From NCBI GenBank assembly GCA_003416985.1, contig QVIN01000018.1:1-64000 (forward strand): a DNA stretch of 64,000 bases, given 5' to 3'. The stretch comes from Duganella sp. BJB480. Its GTDB lineage: Bacteria; Pseudomonadota; Gammaproteobacteria; Burkholderiales; Burkholderiaceae_D. Positions 55,296 to 63,939 of this stretch are shown here, in pieces. The translations under genes were made by a program, and so were the position numbers. The notes beneath the pieces are model-generated. The model was given only the letters and a program-made list of their open reading frames with translations, was not told the origin of the DNA and made no database searches. The number at the start of each line of letters is the position of its first letter. The first letter of the stretch is position 1.

Positions 55296-56213
55296 ATGGA
55301 CAGGATCACGGCGGCACAGGTTTTCGTCAGCATCGCCGAGCGGGGCAGCATGATCGCGGCGGCCGAGGCGCTGGACATGTCGCGCGCCATGGTGACGCGT
55401 TATCTGGCCGAGATGGAGGAGTGGGCCGGCGCCCGGCTGCTGCACCGGAGCACGCGCCGCCTGAGCCTGACCGATGCCGGCGACCTCACGCTGGCGCGCT
55501 GCCGCCGCATGCTGGAACTGGCCGAGGCGATGGAGGTGGCCAGCGGCGCCGACGCCGACACGCCGCAGGGCCTGTTGCGCGTCACCTGTTCGCAGTCGCT
55601 GGCGCAGGCGGCGTTGGCGATCGCCGTCACCGCGTTCCTGAAGCGTTATCCGCGCACGGCGGTCGACCTGCAGATGAACAACCGCGCCGTCAACCTGGTC
55701 GAGCAGCGCATCGACCTGGCGCTGCGCATCACCAACGCGCTGGAGCCGAATCTGATCGCGCGCCAGCTGGCGCAATGCGATTCGGTGGTGTGCGCCGCGC
55801 CGTCCTACCTGGCCGAGCGCGGCACGCCGTTGGCGGCCGAGGACCTGGCGCGCCATAACTGCCTGACCTACACCTACTTCGGCAAGAGCCTGTGGCAGTT
55901 CACCGATCGCGATGGCGAGGCGGTCTCGGTGCCGGTCAGCGGCAATTTGTCGGCCAACGAGGATCTGATTTTGCTGAAGGCCGCGGAGGAGGGCGCCGGC
56001 ATCGCGCTGCAGCCGCTGTACAGCGCGGCACCGCTGATCGCCGACGGCCGCCTGGTGGCGCTGCTGCCGGACTTTGTGCCGCAGCAGATGGGCATCTACG
56101 GCATCTATACCTCGCGCCAGCACATGTCGCCGGCGCTGCGGGCCATGCTGGACTTCCTGCTGGACTGGTTCGCCGGCGACCCGGCCTGGCTGGCGCACAC
56201 GGCGCCGCGCTGA
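55296..56213 (+). CDS. LysR-family transcriptional regulator
   Basis: A 305-residue regulator with an N-terminal helix-turn-helix (AAQVFVSIAERGSMIAAAEALDMSRAMVTRYLAEME) of the CrgA-like branch and a LysR ligand domain. It is divergent from the metallo-hydrolase gene, with 104 bases between that contain ATCCGAT and its complement ATCGGAT. ATG 55296 is chosen over a Met seven codons upstream because it matches the family N-terminus; the ribosome site is weak either way. Confidence 0.9.
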   Translation: MDRITAAQVFVSIAERGSMIAAAEALDMSRAMVTRYLAEMEEWAGARLLHRSTRRLSLTDAGDLTLARCRRMLELAEAMEVASGADADTPQGLLRVTCSQSLAQAALAIAVTAFLKRYPRTAVDLQMNNRAVNLVEQRIDLALRITNALEPNLIARQLAQCDSVVCAAPSYLAERGTPLAAEDLARHNCLTYTYFGKSLWQFTDRDGEAVSVPVSGNLSANEDLILLKAAEEGAGIALQPLYSAAPLIADGRLVALLPDFVPQQMGIYGIYTSRQHMSPALRAMLDFLLDWFAGDPAWLAHTAPR

Positions 56214-56219
56214 ACGGCG

Positions 56220-57533
56220 TCAGGCCAGGAGCGCGGCGATCCCGCGCTCCACTTCCGCCAGCGACGGACGGGCGGCGGCATCCTCCACAACACAGGCCGC
56301 CTGCAGCGCCGCCAGCGCCGTTTGCTGCGCGGCCGGCAGTTCGCAGCGCGCCATCAGCTCGTCCAGCAAAAGGCCGAAGGCGCGGACTTCCAGCCGCTGC
56401 AATCCGGCCGCATGCGGCGCGTCCGGCGCGAACAGCGAGGCGGCGCCGAAGTCGCCCAGCAGGCTGCGGCCCCGGCCGCAATGCAGGATGTTGTGGCTGT
56501 ACAGGTCGCCGTGCATGATGCCGCGCTCGTGCAGGTACCGCGCCGCCGAGGCGACGCCGCCCGCGATGCCGAACAATTCCGCCGGGCTGAAGCGCTTGCC
56601 GTCCGGGTAGGTGTCGCGGGTGCAGCTCTCCAGGCTGGGCGGGCCGGCCAGGTTGCCGAAGCCGGGATCGATCAGCGGCATCACGCAGCCGCTGGCGCCG
56701 TCCGGGTGGTCCAGCACCTCGCCCAGCACCGGAATCAGGTTCGGATGGTCGCCCGAGCTGACGCAGGCCGTCATCTCGCAACGTGGCAGGCCGTCGCTGG
56801 TGACGGCGCCCTTGAACATCTTGACTGCCACAGCCTGCTCGCCGCCGGCCTGCCGCAGCACGGCCTGGTGGATCACGCCGGAAGCGCCTTCGCCCAGTTT
56901 CTGTTGGAGTCGCAACCGATCCCAGCCGATGCCGGCGATGCCCGCGCCGGCATCGGCCGCCTGTTCGTCAACCTCGCAGAAGGGATTGCCCGCAAAGGCC
57001 AGCCACGACAGGCGCGGCATGTCGAGCAGCCAGGCAGGCAGCGTGGTCAGCCGGTTGGCGGCGATGCGCAGCAGTTCCAGCCGCGTGCAGGCGGCCAGTT
57101 CCGGCGGCAGGGCGCCTAGCCGATTCCCCGCCAGCATCAGCTTTTGCAGCTGTCCGCAGCGGCCGATGGCGGCGGGCAGGGCCTCGACGCGGTTGTCGGT
57201 CAGGATCAGCCAGCGCAACTGCGGCGGCAGCGCGGCGTCGGGAACCTCGCGTATCTGGTTGCTTTTGAAGCCTACCATCGTCAACGCCGCACAGCTGCCC
57301 AGCACCTCCGGCAACGTGGTGAACCGGTTGGCCGAGCAAAAGATCACCCGCAGCTTGTGCAGGCGCGGCAAATCGTCCGGCAGCGAGGACAGGGCGTTGT
57401 TGGACAGGTCGAGGATTTCCAGCGTATCGGCCAGCGTGAATATCTCGTCGGGGAACTCGGTCAGGCCGCAGGATAATTCCAGGCGGACGATGCCGGCCAG
57501 CGCTCCGGCGCGTAGCTGCTCTAGGGTGTGCAT
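56220..57533 (-). CDS. Leucine-rich-repeat protein fused to a protein kinase
   Basis: A 437-residue cytoplasmic protein. About residues 15–200 hold some seven leucine-rich repeats of the LxxLxLxxNxLxxLP type. A Ser/Thr/Tyr kinase-like domain follows: glycine loop LGEGASGVIHQAV, Lys in AVAVKMF, catalytic HGDLYSHNIL and DFG in LGDFGAAS. The catalytic loop reads HGD, not HRD. The start at 57533 fits the family N-terminus; a TTG seven codons earlier is possible. LRR–kinase fusions are rare in bacteria; this type recurs in Burkholderiales with unknown targets. The stop is seven bases from the end of the convergent LysR gene. Confidence 0.87.
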   Translation of the reverse strand: MHTLEQLRAGALAGIVRLELSCGLTEFPDEIFTLADTLEILDLSNNALSSLPDDLPRLHKLRVIFCSANRFTTLPEVLGSCAALTMVGFKSNQIREVPDAALPPQLRWLILTDNRVEALPAAIGRCGQLQKLMLAGNRLGALPPELAACTRLELLRIAANRLTTLPAWLLDMPRLSWLAFAGNPFCEVDEQAADAGAGIAGIGWDRLRLQQKLGEGASGVIHQAVLRQAGGEQAVAVKMFKGAVTSDGLPRCEMTACVSSGDHPNLIPVLGEVLDHPDGASGCVMPLIDPGFGNLAGPPSLESCTRDTYPDGKRFSPAELFGIAGGVASAARYLHERGIMHGDLYSHNILHCGRGRSLLGDFGAASLFAPDAPHAAGLQRLEVRAFGLLLDELMARCELPAAQQTALAALQAACVVEDAAARPSLAEVERGIAALLA

Positions 57534-57863
57534 GAAGGTGGGGCGGGATGGCAAAACGCCATTCTACAGCCTCGGCGGCCGGTGCCAAAAGCCGTTAAAA
57601 ATATGAAAACATTACCGGCAAGCCGAGCAGTCATGCGGCTTAAGCGAAGATTAATATCGTAAGATTTGTTACGGTTTCTGTCGAATAAATGGTTGTTGGG
57701 ATACAATACCGGTGCTATCCTGAATGACCCGATTTTGTAGTACCTGAAGAACTATAGCCCTTCCCCACAACTTGATGTGCAATCCGCTAACCGGTCAGGC
57801 CGTGTCGCGGAAGGTTAGATTAACCCGCTAATTCCTCGCGAAGCGCGAAGAAAGGTGAGCAAG
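57534..57863. other. Upstream region of odhA
   Basis: About 330 bases without a gene. It holds the odhA promoter and leader. A -10-like TACAAT lies at 57702–57707 without a clear -35. Short self-complementary pieces occur near the odhA start (CGCGAAGCGCG). Nothing else is recognised. Confidence 0.5.
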
Positions 57864-60719
57864 ATGATGCAACAATCTACGTCCAATTCCTACCTGTTTG
57901 GTGGGAACGCACCGTACGTCGAAGAACTGTACGAGGCGTACCTCAACAACCCAGGTTCCGTGCCAGACAACTGGCGCGCCTACTTCGACGCCATGCAACA
58001 CGTGCCGGCCGTCGACGGTTCCAATAAACCAGACGTCGCCCACGCTTCGGTCATCGCCTCCTTCGCCGAACGCGCGAAAGCCGGCCCGATCCGCACCGTG
58101 GTGGCCTCCGCCGACGCTGAAATGGGCCGCAAGCGCGTCGCCGCCACCCAGCTGATCGCAGCTTACCGCTACCTGGGTTCCCGTTGGGCCAACCTGGATC
58201 CGCTGCAGCGCCAGGAACGTCCGTCCATCCCTGAGCTGGATCCGACCTTCTACGGCTTCACCGATGCGGACATGGACACCGTGTTCAACATCAGCAACAC
58301 CTACTTCGGCCCTGAGACCGCGACCCTGCGCGACCTGCTGAACTTCCTGCGCGACACCTACACCCGCTCGATCGGCGCGGAGTACATGTACATCTCCGAC
58401 CCGGCTGAAAAGCGCTGGCTGCAGGAACGCCTGGAATCGATCCGCTCGACCCCGAACTTCACGCCCGAGAAGAAAAAGCACATCCTGGAGCGCCTGACCG
58501 CGGCCGAAGGCCTGGAGCGCTACCTCCACACCAAATACGTCGGCCAGAAGCGCTTCTCGCTGGAAGGCGGCGAAACCTTCATCGCCTCGATCGATGAAAT
58601 CATCCAGCGCGCCGGCGAAAAAGGCGTGCAGGAGATCGTCATCGGCATGGCCCACCGCGGCCGCCTGAACGTGCTGGTCAACACCCTGGGCAAGGCGCCC
58701 AAGGAACTGTTCGAAGAATTCGAAGGCAAGCACGGCGACGACCTGCCTGCCGGCGACGTCAAATACCACCAAGGCTTCTCGTCGGACATCTCGACCGCCG
58801 GCGGTCCTGTCCACCTGTCGCTGGCGTTCAACCCGTCGCACCTGGAGATCGTCAACCCTGTGGTCGAAGGTTCGGTCAAGGCGCGCATGGACCGTCGCGG
58901 CGACACCCTGGGCAAGCAAGTGCTGCCTATCCTGGTGCACGGCGACGCCGCGTTCGCAGGCCAGGGCGTTGTGATGGAAACCCTGAACCTGGCGCAGACC
59001 CGCGGCTACGGCACGGGCGGCACGGTGCACATCGTCATCAACAACCAGATCGGCTTCACCACGTCGGATCCGCGCGACGCGCGTTCCACCATCTACTGCT
59101 CGGACGTCGTCAAGATGATCGAAGCACCGGTGCTGCACGTGAACGCCGACGATCCTGAAGCCGTGGTACTGGCTTCGCAGATCGCCATGGACTACCGTCT
59201 GCAGTTCCAGAAGGATATCGTTGTCGACATCATCTGCTACCGCAAACTGGGCCACAACGAGCAAGACACGCCAGCGCTGACCCAGCCGCTGATGTACAAG
59301 AAAATCGGCCAGCACCCAGGCACCCGCAAGCTGTACGCGGACAAGCTGGTGACGCAGACCGTGATCCCGGCCGACGGCGGCGAGCAGATGCAGGCTGCCT
59401 ATCGCGATGCGATGGACGCCGGCAAGCACACCATCGATCCGGTGATCTCCAACTTCAAGAACAAGTACGCGGTCGACTGGCTGCCGTTCCTGAACCGCAA
59501 GTGGACCGACTCGGCCGACACCGCCGTGCCGATGACCGAACTGAAACGCCTGGCCGGCCGCATCACCACCGTGCCTGAAGGCTTCAAAGTGCACTCGCTG
59601 GTCGAGAAGGTCCTGGGCGACCGCGCCAACATGGGCAAGGGCGAACTGAACCTGGACTGGGGCATGGGCGAACACCTGGCCTACGCGTCGCTGGTCGCTT
59701 CGGGCTACGCAGTGCGCCTGACCGGCCAGGACGCCGGCCGCGGCACCTTCGTGCACCGCCACGCCGTGCTGCACGACCAGAACCGCGAGCGTTGGGACGC
59801 AGGCACCTACGTGCCGCTGCAGAACATCGCCGAAGGCCAGGCACCGTTCACCGTGATCGACTCCGTGCTGTCCGAAGAGGCTGTACTGGGCTTCGAATAC
59901 GGCTACTCGACCGCGGAACCAAACACGCTGACGATCTGGGAAGCCCAGTTCGGCGACTTCGTCAACGGCGCGCAAGTGGTCATCGACCAGTTCATCAGCT
60001 CCGGCGAAGTGAAGTGGGGCCGTGCTTCCGGCCTGGTCATGATGCTGCCGCACGGTTACGAAGGCCAGGGTCCTGAGCACTCGTCCGCACGTCCAGAGCG
60101 TTTCCTGCAGCTGTGCGCGGACAACAATATGCAAGTGGTCCAGCCGACCACCGCGTCGCAGATCTTCCACGTGCTGCGCCGTCAGATGGTGCGCCAGTTC
60201 CGCAAACCGCTGGTGATCCTGACGCCTAAATCGCTGCTGCGCAACAAGGACGCTGGTTCCTCGCTGAACGAGCTGGCCAAGGGCGCGTTCCAGACCGTGA
60301 TCGGCGAAGTCGACGAGAAAATCGACGCCAAGAAAGTCAAGCGCGTGGTCGCCTGCTCGGGCAAGGTCTACTACGACCTGGTCAACGCACGCAAGACCCG
60401 TGGCCAGACCGACACCGCCATCATCCGCGTCGAACAGCTGTATCCGTTCCCGCACAAGTCGTTCGCCGCCGAACTGAAGAAGTTCCCGAACCTGGCGGAA
60501 GTGGTGTGGGCGCAGGACGAGCCGCAGAATCAGGGCCCATGGTTCCAGATTCAGCACAACATCTTCGAGAGCATGGACGCAGGTCAGCGCCTGGCATACG
60601 CCGGTCGCCCAGCGTCGGCATCGCCGGCTGTCGGCTACTACGACAAGCACTACGCCCAGCAAAAAGACCTGCTGGAGACGGCGTTCTCGAAGCTCAAAGG
60701 TTTCATCCTGACCAAATAA
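57864..60719 (+). CDS. odhA: 2-oxoglutarate dehydrogenase E1 component
   Basis: A 951-residue thiamin-diphosphate enzyme that decarboxylates 2-oxoglutarate and passes the succinyl group to E2. The N-terminal E2-binding peptide (SYLFGGNAPYVEELYEAYLNNPGSV), the TPP-binding region GDAAFAGQGVVMETLNL...NNQIGF and the C-terminal RVEQLYPFP are plain. The ATG at 57864 follows AAAGGTGAG; a GTG three codons earlier lies inside that site and is not used. First gene of odhA–odhB–pspC-like–lpdA. Confidence 0.97.
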   Translation: MMQQSTSNSYLFGGNAPYVEELYEAYLNNPGSVPDNWRAYFDAMQHVPAVDGSNKPDVAHASVIASFAERAKAGPIRTVVASADAEMGRKRVAATQLIAAYRYLGSRWANLDPLQRQERPSIPELDPTFYGFTDADMDTVFNISNTYFGPETATLRDLLNFLRDTYTRSIGAEYMYISDPAEKRWLQERLESIRSTPNFTPEKKKHILERLTAAEGLERYLHTKYVGQKRFSLEGGETFIASIDEIIQRAGEKGVQEIVIGMAHRGRLNVLVNTLGKAPKELFEEFEGKHGDDLPAGDVKYHQGFSSDISTAGGPVHLSLAFNPSHLEIVNPVVEGSVKARMDRRGDTLGKQVLPILVHGDAAFAGQGVVMETLNLAQTRGYGTGGTVHIVINNQIGFTTSDPRDARSTIYCSDVVKMIEAPVLHVNADDPEAVVLASQIAMDYRLQFQKDIVVDIICYRKLGHNEQDTPALTQPLMYKKIGQHPGTRKLYADKLVTQTVIPADGGEQMQAAYRDAMDAGKHTIDPVISNFKNKYAVDWLPFLNRKWTDSADTAVPMTELKRLAGRITTVPEGFKVHSLVEKVLGDRANMGKGELNLDWGMGEHLAYASLVASGYAVRLTGQDAGRGTFVHRHAVLHDQNRERWDAGTYVPLQNIAEGQAPFTVIDSVLSEEAVLGFEYGYSTAEPNTLTIWEAQFGDFVNGAQVVIDQFISSGEVKWGRASGLVMMLPHGYEGQGPEHSSARPERFLQLCADNNMQVVQPTTASQIFHVLRRQMVRQFRKPLVILTPKSLLRNKDAGSSLNELAKGAFQTVIGEVDEKIDAKKVKRVVACSGKVYYDLVNARKTRGQTDTAIIRVEQLYPFPHKSFAAELKKFPNLAEVVWAQDEPQNQGPWFQIQHNIFESMDAGQRLAYAGRPASASPAVGYYDKHYAQQKDLLETAFSKLKGFILTK

Positions 60720-60792
60720 TCGCACTTACTTGACGGAGCGCCCTGCTGCTACGCGGCGGGGCGCCGCAACAATAAAATATACGGAGTTTTAC

Positions 60793-62055
60793 ATGGCACA
60801 AATCGAAGTCAAAGTCCCCCAGCTGTCGGAATCGGTAGCAGAAGCAACCATGCTGACCTGGCATAAAAAAGTCGGCGACGCAGTCGCTCGCGACGAGAAC
60901 CTGATTGACATCGAAACCGATAAAGTTGTTCTGGAACTGCCGGCGCCAGCGGCCGGCGTGCTGGTCAAGATCATTAAGGGCGACGGCAGCACCGTGGTTG
61001 CCGACGAACTGATCGCTATCATCGACACCGACGGCGCCGCCGCCGTTGCCGCTCCAGCAGCAGCCGCAGCTCCAGCAGCTCCAGCAGCCGCACCTGCCGC
61101 AGCCGCACCAGCAGCCGCAGCCGCCGCCACCGGCGGTTCGAAAGGCGACGTGGCCATGCCAGCCGCCGCCAAGATCCTGTCGGAAAAAGGCCTGAGCGCT
61201 GGCGATGTCGCCGGTTCGGGCAAAGACGGCCGCGTGACCAAGGGCGACGCCCTGGCCGCCGGCGCCAAGGCTCCAGCCGTTGCGCCACTGGCGCCAGCCG
61301 CCGCCAAGCCGGCGCTGCAGCAAGTTGCCGCGCCTGCGATCGCCAGTCTGGGCGAGCGTCCGGAAGAGCGCGTGCCGATGAGCCGCCTGCGCGCACGTAT
61401 CGCCGAGCGCCTGCTGCAATCGCAATCGACCAACGCCATCCTGACCACGTTCAATGAAGTGAACATGGCGCCAGTGATGGAACTGCGCAACAAGTACAAG
61501 GACAAGTTCGAGAAAGAGCACGGCGTCAAGCTGGGCTTCATGTCCTTCTTCGTCAAGGCCGCCGTTGCCGCGCTGAAGAAATACCCGATCATCAATGCAT
61601 CGGTCGACGGCAACGACATCGTCTACCACGGCTACTTCGACATCGGCATCGCGGTCGGTTCGCCACGCGGCCTGGTCGTGCCTATCCTGCGCAACGCCGA
61701 CCAGATGTCGATCGCCGACATCGAGAAGAAAATCGGCGAATTCGGCGCCAAAGCCAAGGAAGGCAAGCTGACCCTGGACGACCTGACCGGCGGCACCTTC
61801 TCGATCTCGAACGGCGGCACCTTCGGCTCCATGCTGTCGACCCCGATCATCAACCCGCCGCAATCGGCCATCCTGGGCGTGCACGCGACCAAGGACCGCG
61901 CTGTGGTTGAAAACGGCCAGATCGTGATCCGTCCGATGAACTACCTGGCGATGTCCTACGACCACCGCATCATCGACGGCCGCGAAGCCGTGCTGGGCCT
62001 GGTCGCGATGAAAGAGGCGCTGGAAGATCCAGCCCGCCTGCTGCTGGACCTGTAA
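60793..62055 (+). CDS. odhB: Dihydrolipoyl succinyltransferase (E2)
   Basis: A 420-residue core of the 2-oxoglutarate dehydrogenase complex. A single lipoyl domain carries Lys44 (ETDKVVLE). An Ala/Pro linker follows (about 85–125), then the E3-binding domain (AAKILSEKGLSAGDVAGSGKDGRVTKGD), a second linker and the catalytic domain with SYDHRIIDGREAV. ACGGAG precedes ATG 60793. A weak hairpin separates it from the next gene. Confidence 0.97.
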   Translation: MAQIEVKVPQLSESVAEATMLTWHKKVGDAVARDENLIDIETDKVVLELPAPAAGVLVKIIKGDGSTVVADELIAIIDTDGAAAVAAPAAAAAPAAPAAAPAAAAPAAAAAATGGSKGDVAMPAAAKILSEKGLSAGDVAGSGKDGRVTKGDALAAGAKAPAVAPLAPAAAKPALQQVAAPAIASLGERPEERVPMSRLRARIAERLLQSQSTNAILTTFNEVNMAPVMELRNKYKDKFEKEHGVKLGFMSFFVKAAVAALKKYPIINASVDGNDIVYHGYFDIGIAVGSPRGLVVPILRNADQMSIADIEKKIGEFGAKAKEGKLTLDDLTGGTFSISNGGTFGSMLSTPIINPPQSAILGVHATKDRAVVENGQIVIRPMNYLAMSYDHRIIDGREAVLGLVAMKEALEDPARLLLDL

Positions 62056-62066
62056 TACCGCCACAT

Positions 62067-62097
62067 CCCCAGGCCCGTCCGGGCTTGGGGAATTTTC
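62067..62097 (+). terminator. Intra-operon hairpin after odhB
   Basis: An 11-bp stem (CCCCAGGCCCG / CGGGCTTGGGG, one G·T pair) with a 2-base gap is followed by AATTTTC. It may partly end transcription or protect the odhAB message. Confidence 0.5.
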
Positions 62098-62109
62098 AGA
62101 GGGTCATCA

Positions 62110-62421
62110 ATGAGCGTATCTGAAGAAATCAAACGGTTGCACGAACTACACCAGGCTGGCGCGCTGTCGGACGAGGAGTTCGCCTCCGCCAAAGCCAAGC
62201 TGCTGGACAAGGAAGCATCCTCCGGCATCTCCAACGACATCACCCGATTGCGCCGCTCGAACACCGACCGCTGGCTGGGTGGCGTGTGTGGCGGGCTGGG
62301 CCAACTTACCGGGGTCGAATCCTGGATCTGGCGCTTGCTGTTCGTATTGTTCGTGATCACCTTTGGCTTCGGACTCGCCATCTACATTCTGCTATGGATT
62401 TTCGTACCAGAAGAGAACTGA
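62110..62421 (+). CDS. SHOCT–PspC domain membrane protein
   Basis: A 103-residue protein combining a SHOCT helix pair (IKRLHELHQAGALSDEEFASAKAKLL, residues 7–32) with a PspC domain (RSNTDRWLGGVCGGLGQLTGVESWIWRLLFVLFV) and a final membrane span ending in WIFVPEEN. PspC domains act in envelope-stress sensing in the phage-shock system. Its place between odhB and lpdA, with a GAGGG site and same orientation, implies co-expression with a central metabolic complex; no other psp gene is nearby. Confidence 0.88.
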   Translation: MSVSEEIKRLHELHQAGALSDEEFASAKAKLLDKEASSGISNDITRLRRSNTDRWLGGVCGGLGQLTGVESWIWRLLFVLFVITFGFGLAIYILLWIFVPEEN

Positions 62422-62435
62422 TTGGAAAATAAAAA

Positions 62436-63866
62436 ATGAGTAAACAATTTGACGTAGTAGTCATCGGCGCCGGTCCTGGCGGTTACATCGCGGCCATCCG
62501 CGCGGCACAACTGGGTTTCTCGGTCGCCTGCGTCGACGCATGGGTCAATGAAAAGGGCGGTCCCGCACCTGGCGGCACCTGCACCAACGTCGGCTGCATC
62601 CCGTCGAAGGCGCTGCTGCAATCGTCCGAGCACTTCGAGCACGCCGGCCACGCGTTCAAGGAACACGGCATCGACGTCGCCGGCCTGTCGCTGAACCTGC
62701 CGCAGATGATCAAGCGCAAGGACACCGTCGTGAAGCAGAACAACGACGGCATCCTGTTCCTGTTCAAGAAAAACAAGGTCACCTTCTTCCACGGCCGCGC
62801 TGCGTTCGCCGGCGCCGCCACCGCCGACGGCTACCCGCTGACCATCTCCGCGCCAGCCAACGAGACCATCAACGCCAAGCAAGTCATCATCGCCACCGGC
62901 TCCAACGCGCGCGCGCTGCCGGGCGCCGAGTTCGATGAAAAACTGATCCTGTCGAACACCGGCGCGCTGACCATCGGCGAAGTGCCGAAGAAGCTGGGCG
63001 TGATCGGCGCCGGCGTGATCGGCCTGGAAATGGGTTCCGTATGGCGTCGCCTGGGTTCCGAAGTGACCGTGCTGGAAGGCCTGCCAGTGTTCCTGGGCGC
63101 GGTCGATGAGCAGATCGCCAAGGAAGCCGGCAAGCTGTTCGCCAAGCAGGGCCTGAACATCAACCTGGGCTGCAAGATCGGCAGCATCACCAAGGGCGCC
63201 AACAACGTCACCGTGGCCTACGAAAACGCCAAGGGCGAAGCGCAGACCGCCGTGTTCGACAAGCTGATCGTCTCGATCGGCCGCACCCCGAACACCGACG
63301 GCCTGGCCGCCGACAAGGTCGGCCTGAAGCTGGACGAGCGTGGTTTCGTGGCGGTCGACGACGACTGCAAGACCAACCTGCCAGGCGTATGGGCAGTGGG
63401 CGACGTGGTACGCGGCCCGATGCTGGCGCACAAGGCGGAAGAGGAAGGCGTTGCCGTTGCCGAGCGCATGGCCGGCCAGCACGGCCACACCAACTTCAAC
63501 ACCATCCCTTGGGTCATCTACACCTCGCCGGAAATCGCGTGGGTCGGCCGCACCGAGCAGCAACTGAAGGCCGACGGCGTCGCCTACAAGGCCGGCACCT
63601 TCCCGTTCCTGGCCAACGGCCGCGCACGCGCGCTGGGCGACACCTCGGGCATGGTCAAGTTCCTGGCCGATGCAAGCACCGACGAAATCCTGGGCGTGCA
63701 CATCATCGGACCGATGGCTTCCGAGCTGATCTCCGAAGCCGTGGTGGCGATGGAGTTCAAGGCTTCGGCCGAGGACATCGCGCGCATCTGCCACGCACAC
63801 CCATCGCTGTCGGAAGCGACCAAGGAAGCCGCGCTGGCGATCGACAAGCGCACGCTGAACTTCTAA
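62436..63866 (+). CDS. lpdA: Dihydrolipoyl dehydrogenase (E3)
   Basis: A 476-residue FAD enzyme that reoxidises E2 dihydrolipoamide with NAD. The FAD loop is GAGPGGYIAA (11–20), the redox disulfide is Cys49/Cys54 (GGTCTNVGCIPSK), the NAD loop is GVIGAGVIGLEMG, and the C-terminal His/Glu dyad is in HAHPSLSEA. Last gene of the odh operon, followed by a strong terminator. Confidence 0.97.
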   Translation: MSKQFDVVVIGAGPGGYIAAIRAAQLGFSVACVDAWVNEKGGPAPGGTCTNVGCIPSKALLQSSEHFEHAGHAFKEHGIDVAGLSLNLPQMIKRKDTVVKQNNDGILFLFKKNKVTFFHGRAAFAGAATADGYPLTISAPANETINAKQVIIATGSNARALPGAEFDEKLILSNTGALTIGEVPKKLGVIGAGVIGLEMGSVWRRLGSEVTVLEGLPVFLGAVDEQIAKEAGKLFAKQGLNINLGCKIGSITKGANNVTVAYENAKGEAQTAVFDKLIVSIGRTPNTDGLAADKVGLKLDERGFVAVDDDCKTNLPGVWAVGDVVRGPMLAHKAEEEGVAVAERMAGQHGHTNFNTIPWVIYTSPEIAWVGRTEQQLKADGVAYKAGTFPFLANGRARALGDTSGMVKFLADASTDEILGVHIIGPMASELISEAVVAMEFKASAEDIARICHAHPSLSEATKEAALAIDKRTLNF

Positions 63867-63888
63867 GCAGCACCAGTAAGCGGACTGC

Positions 63889-63913
63889 GGGCGGACTGCG
63901 GTCCGCCCTTTTT
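63889..63913 (+). terminator. Terminator of the odh operon
   Basis: A 7-bp stem (GGGCGGA / TCCGCCC) with a 6-base loop is followed by TTTTT, 22 bases after the lpdA stop. Confidence 0.85.
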
Positions 63914-63939
63914 ATTTGCGCAGCACAGAACCGAACCCC

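Noticed and set aside
57828..60725. A 965-residue minus-strand frame opposite odhA; similar frames lie opposite cphA2, cphA and acnA
   Set aside because: Mirror frames of highly expressed high-GC genes with uniform codon bias; no ribosome sites or motifs.
61040..61140. GC-A repeats resembling a simple tandem repeat or CRISPR-like array
   Set aside because: It encodes the Ala/Pro linker of the E2 protein; the periodicity is codon repetition, not spaced repeats.
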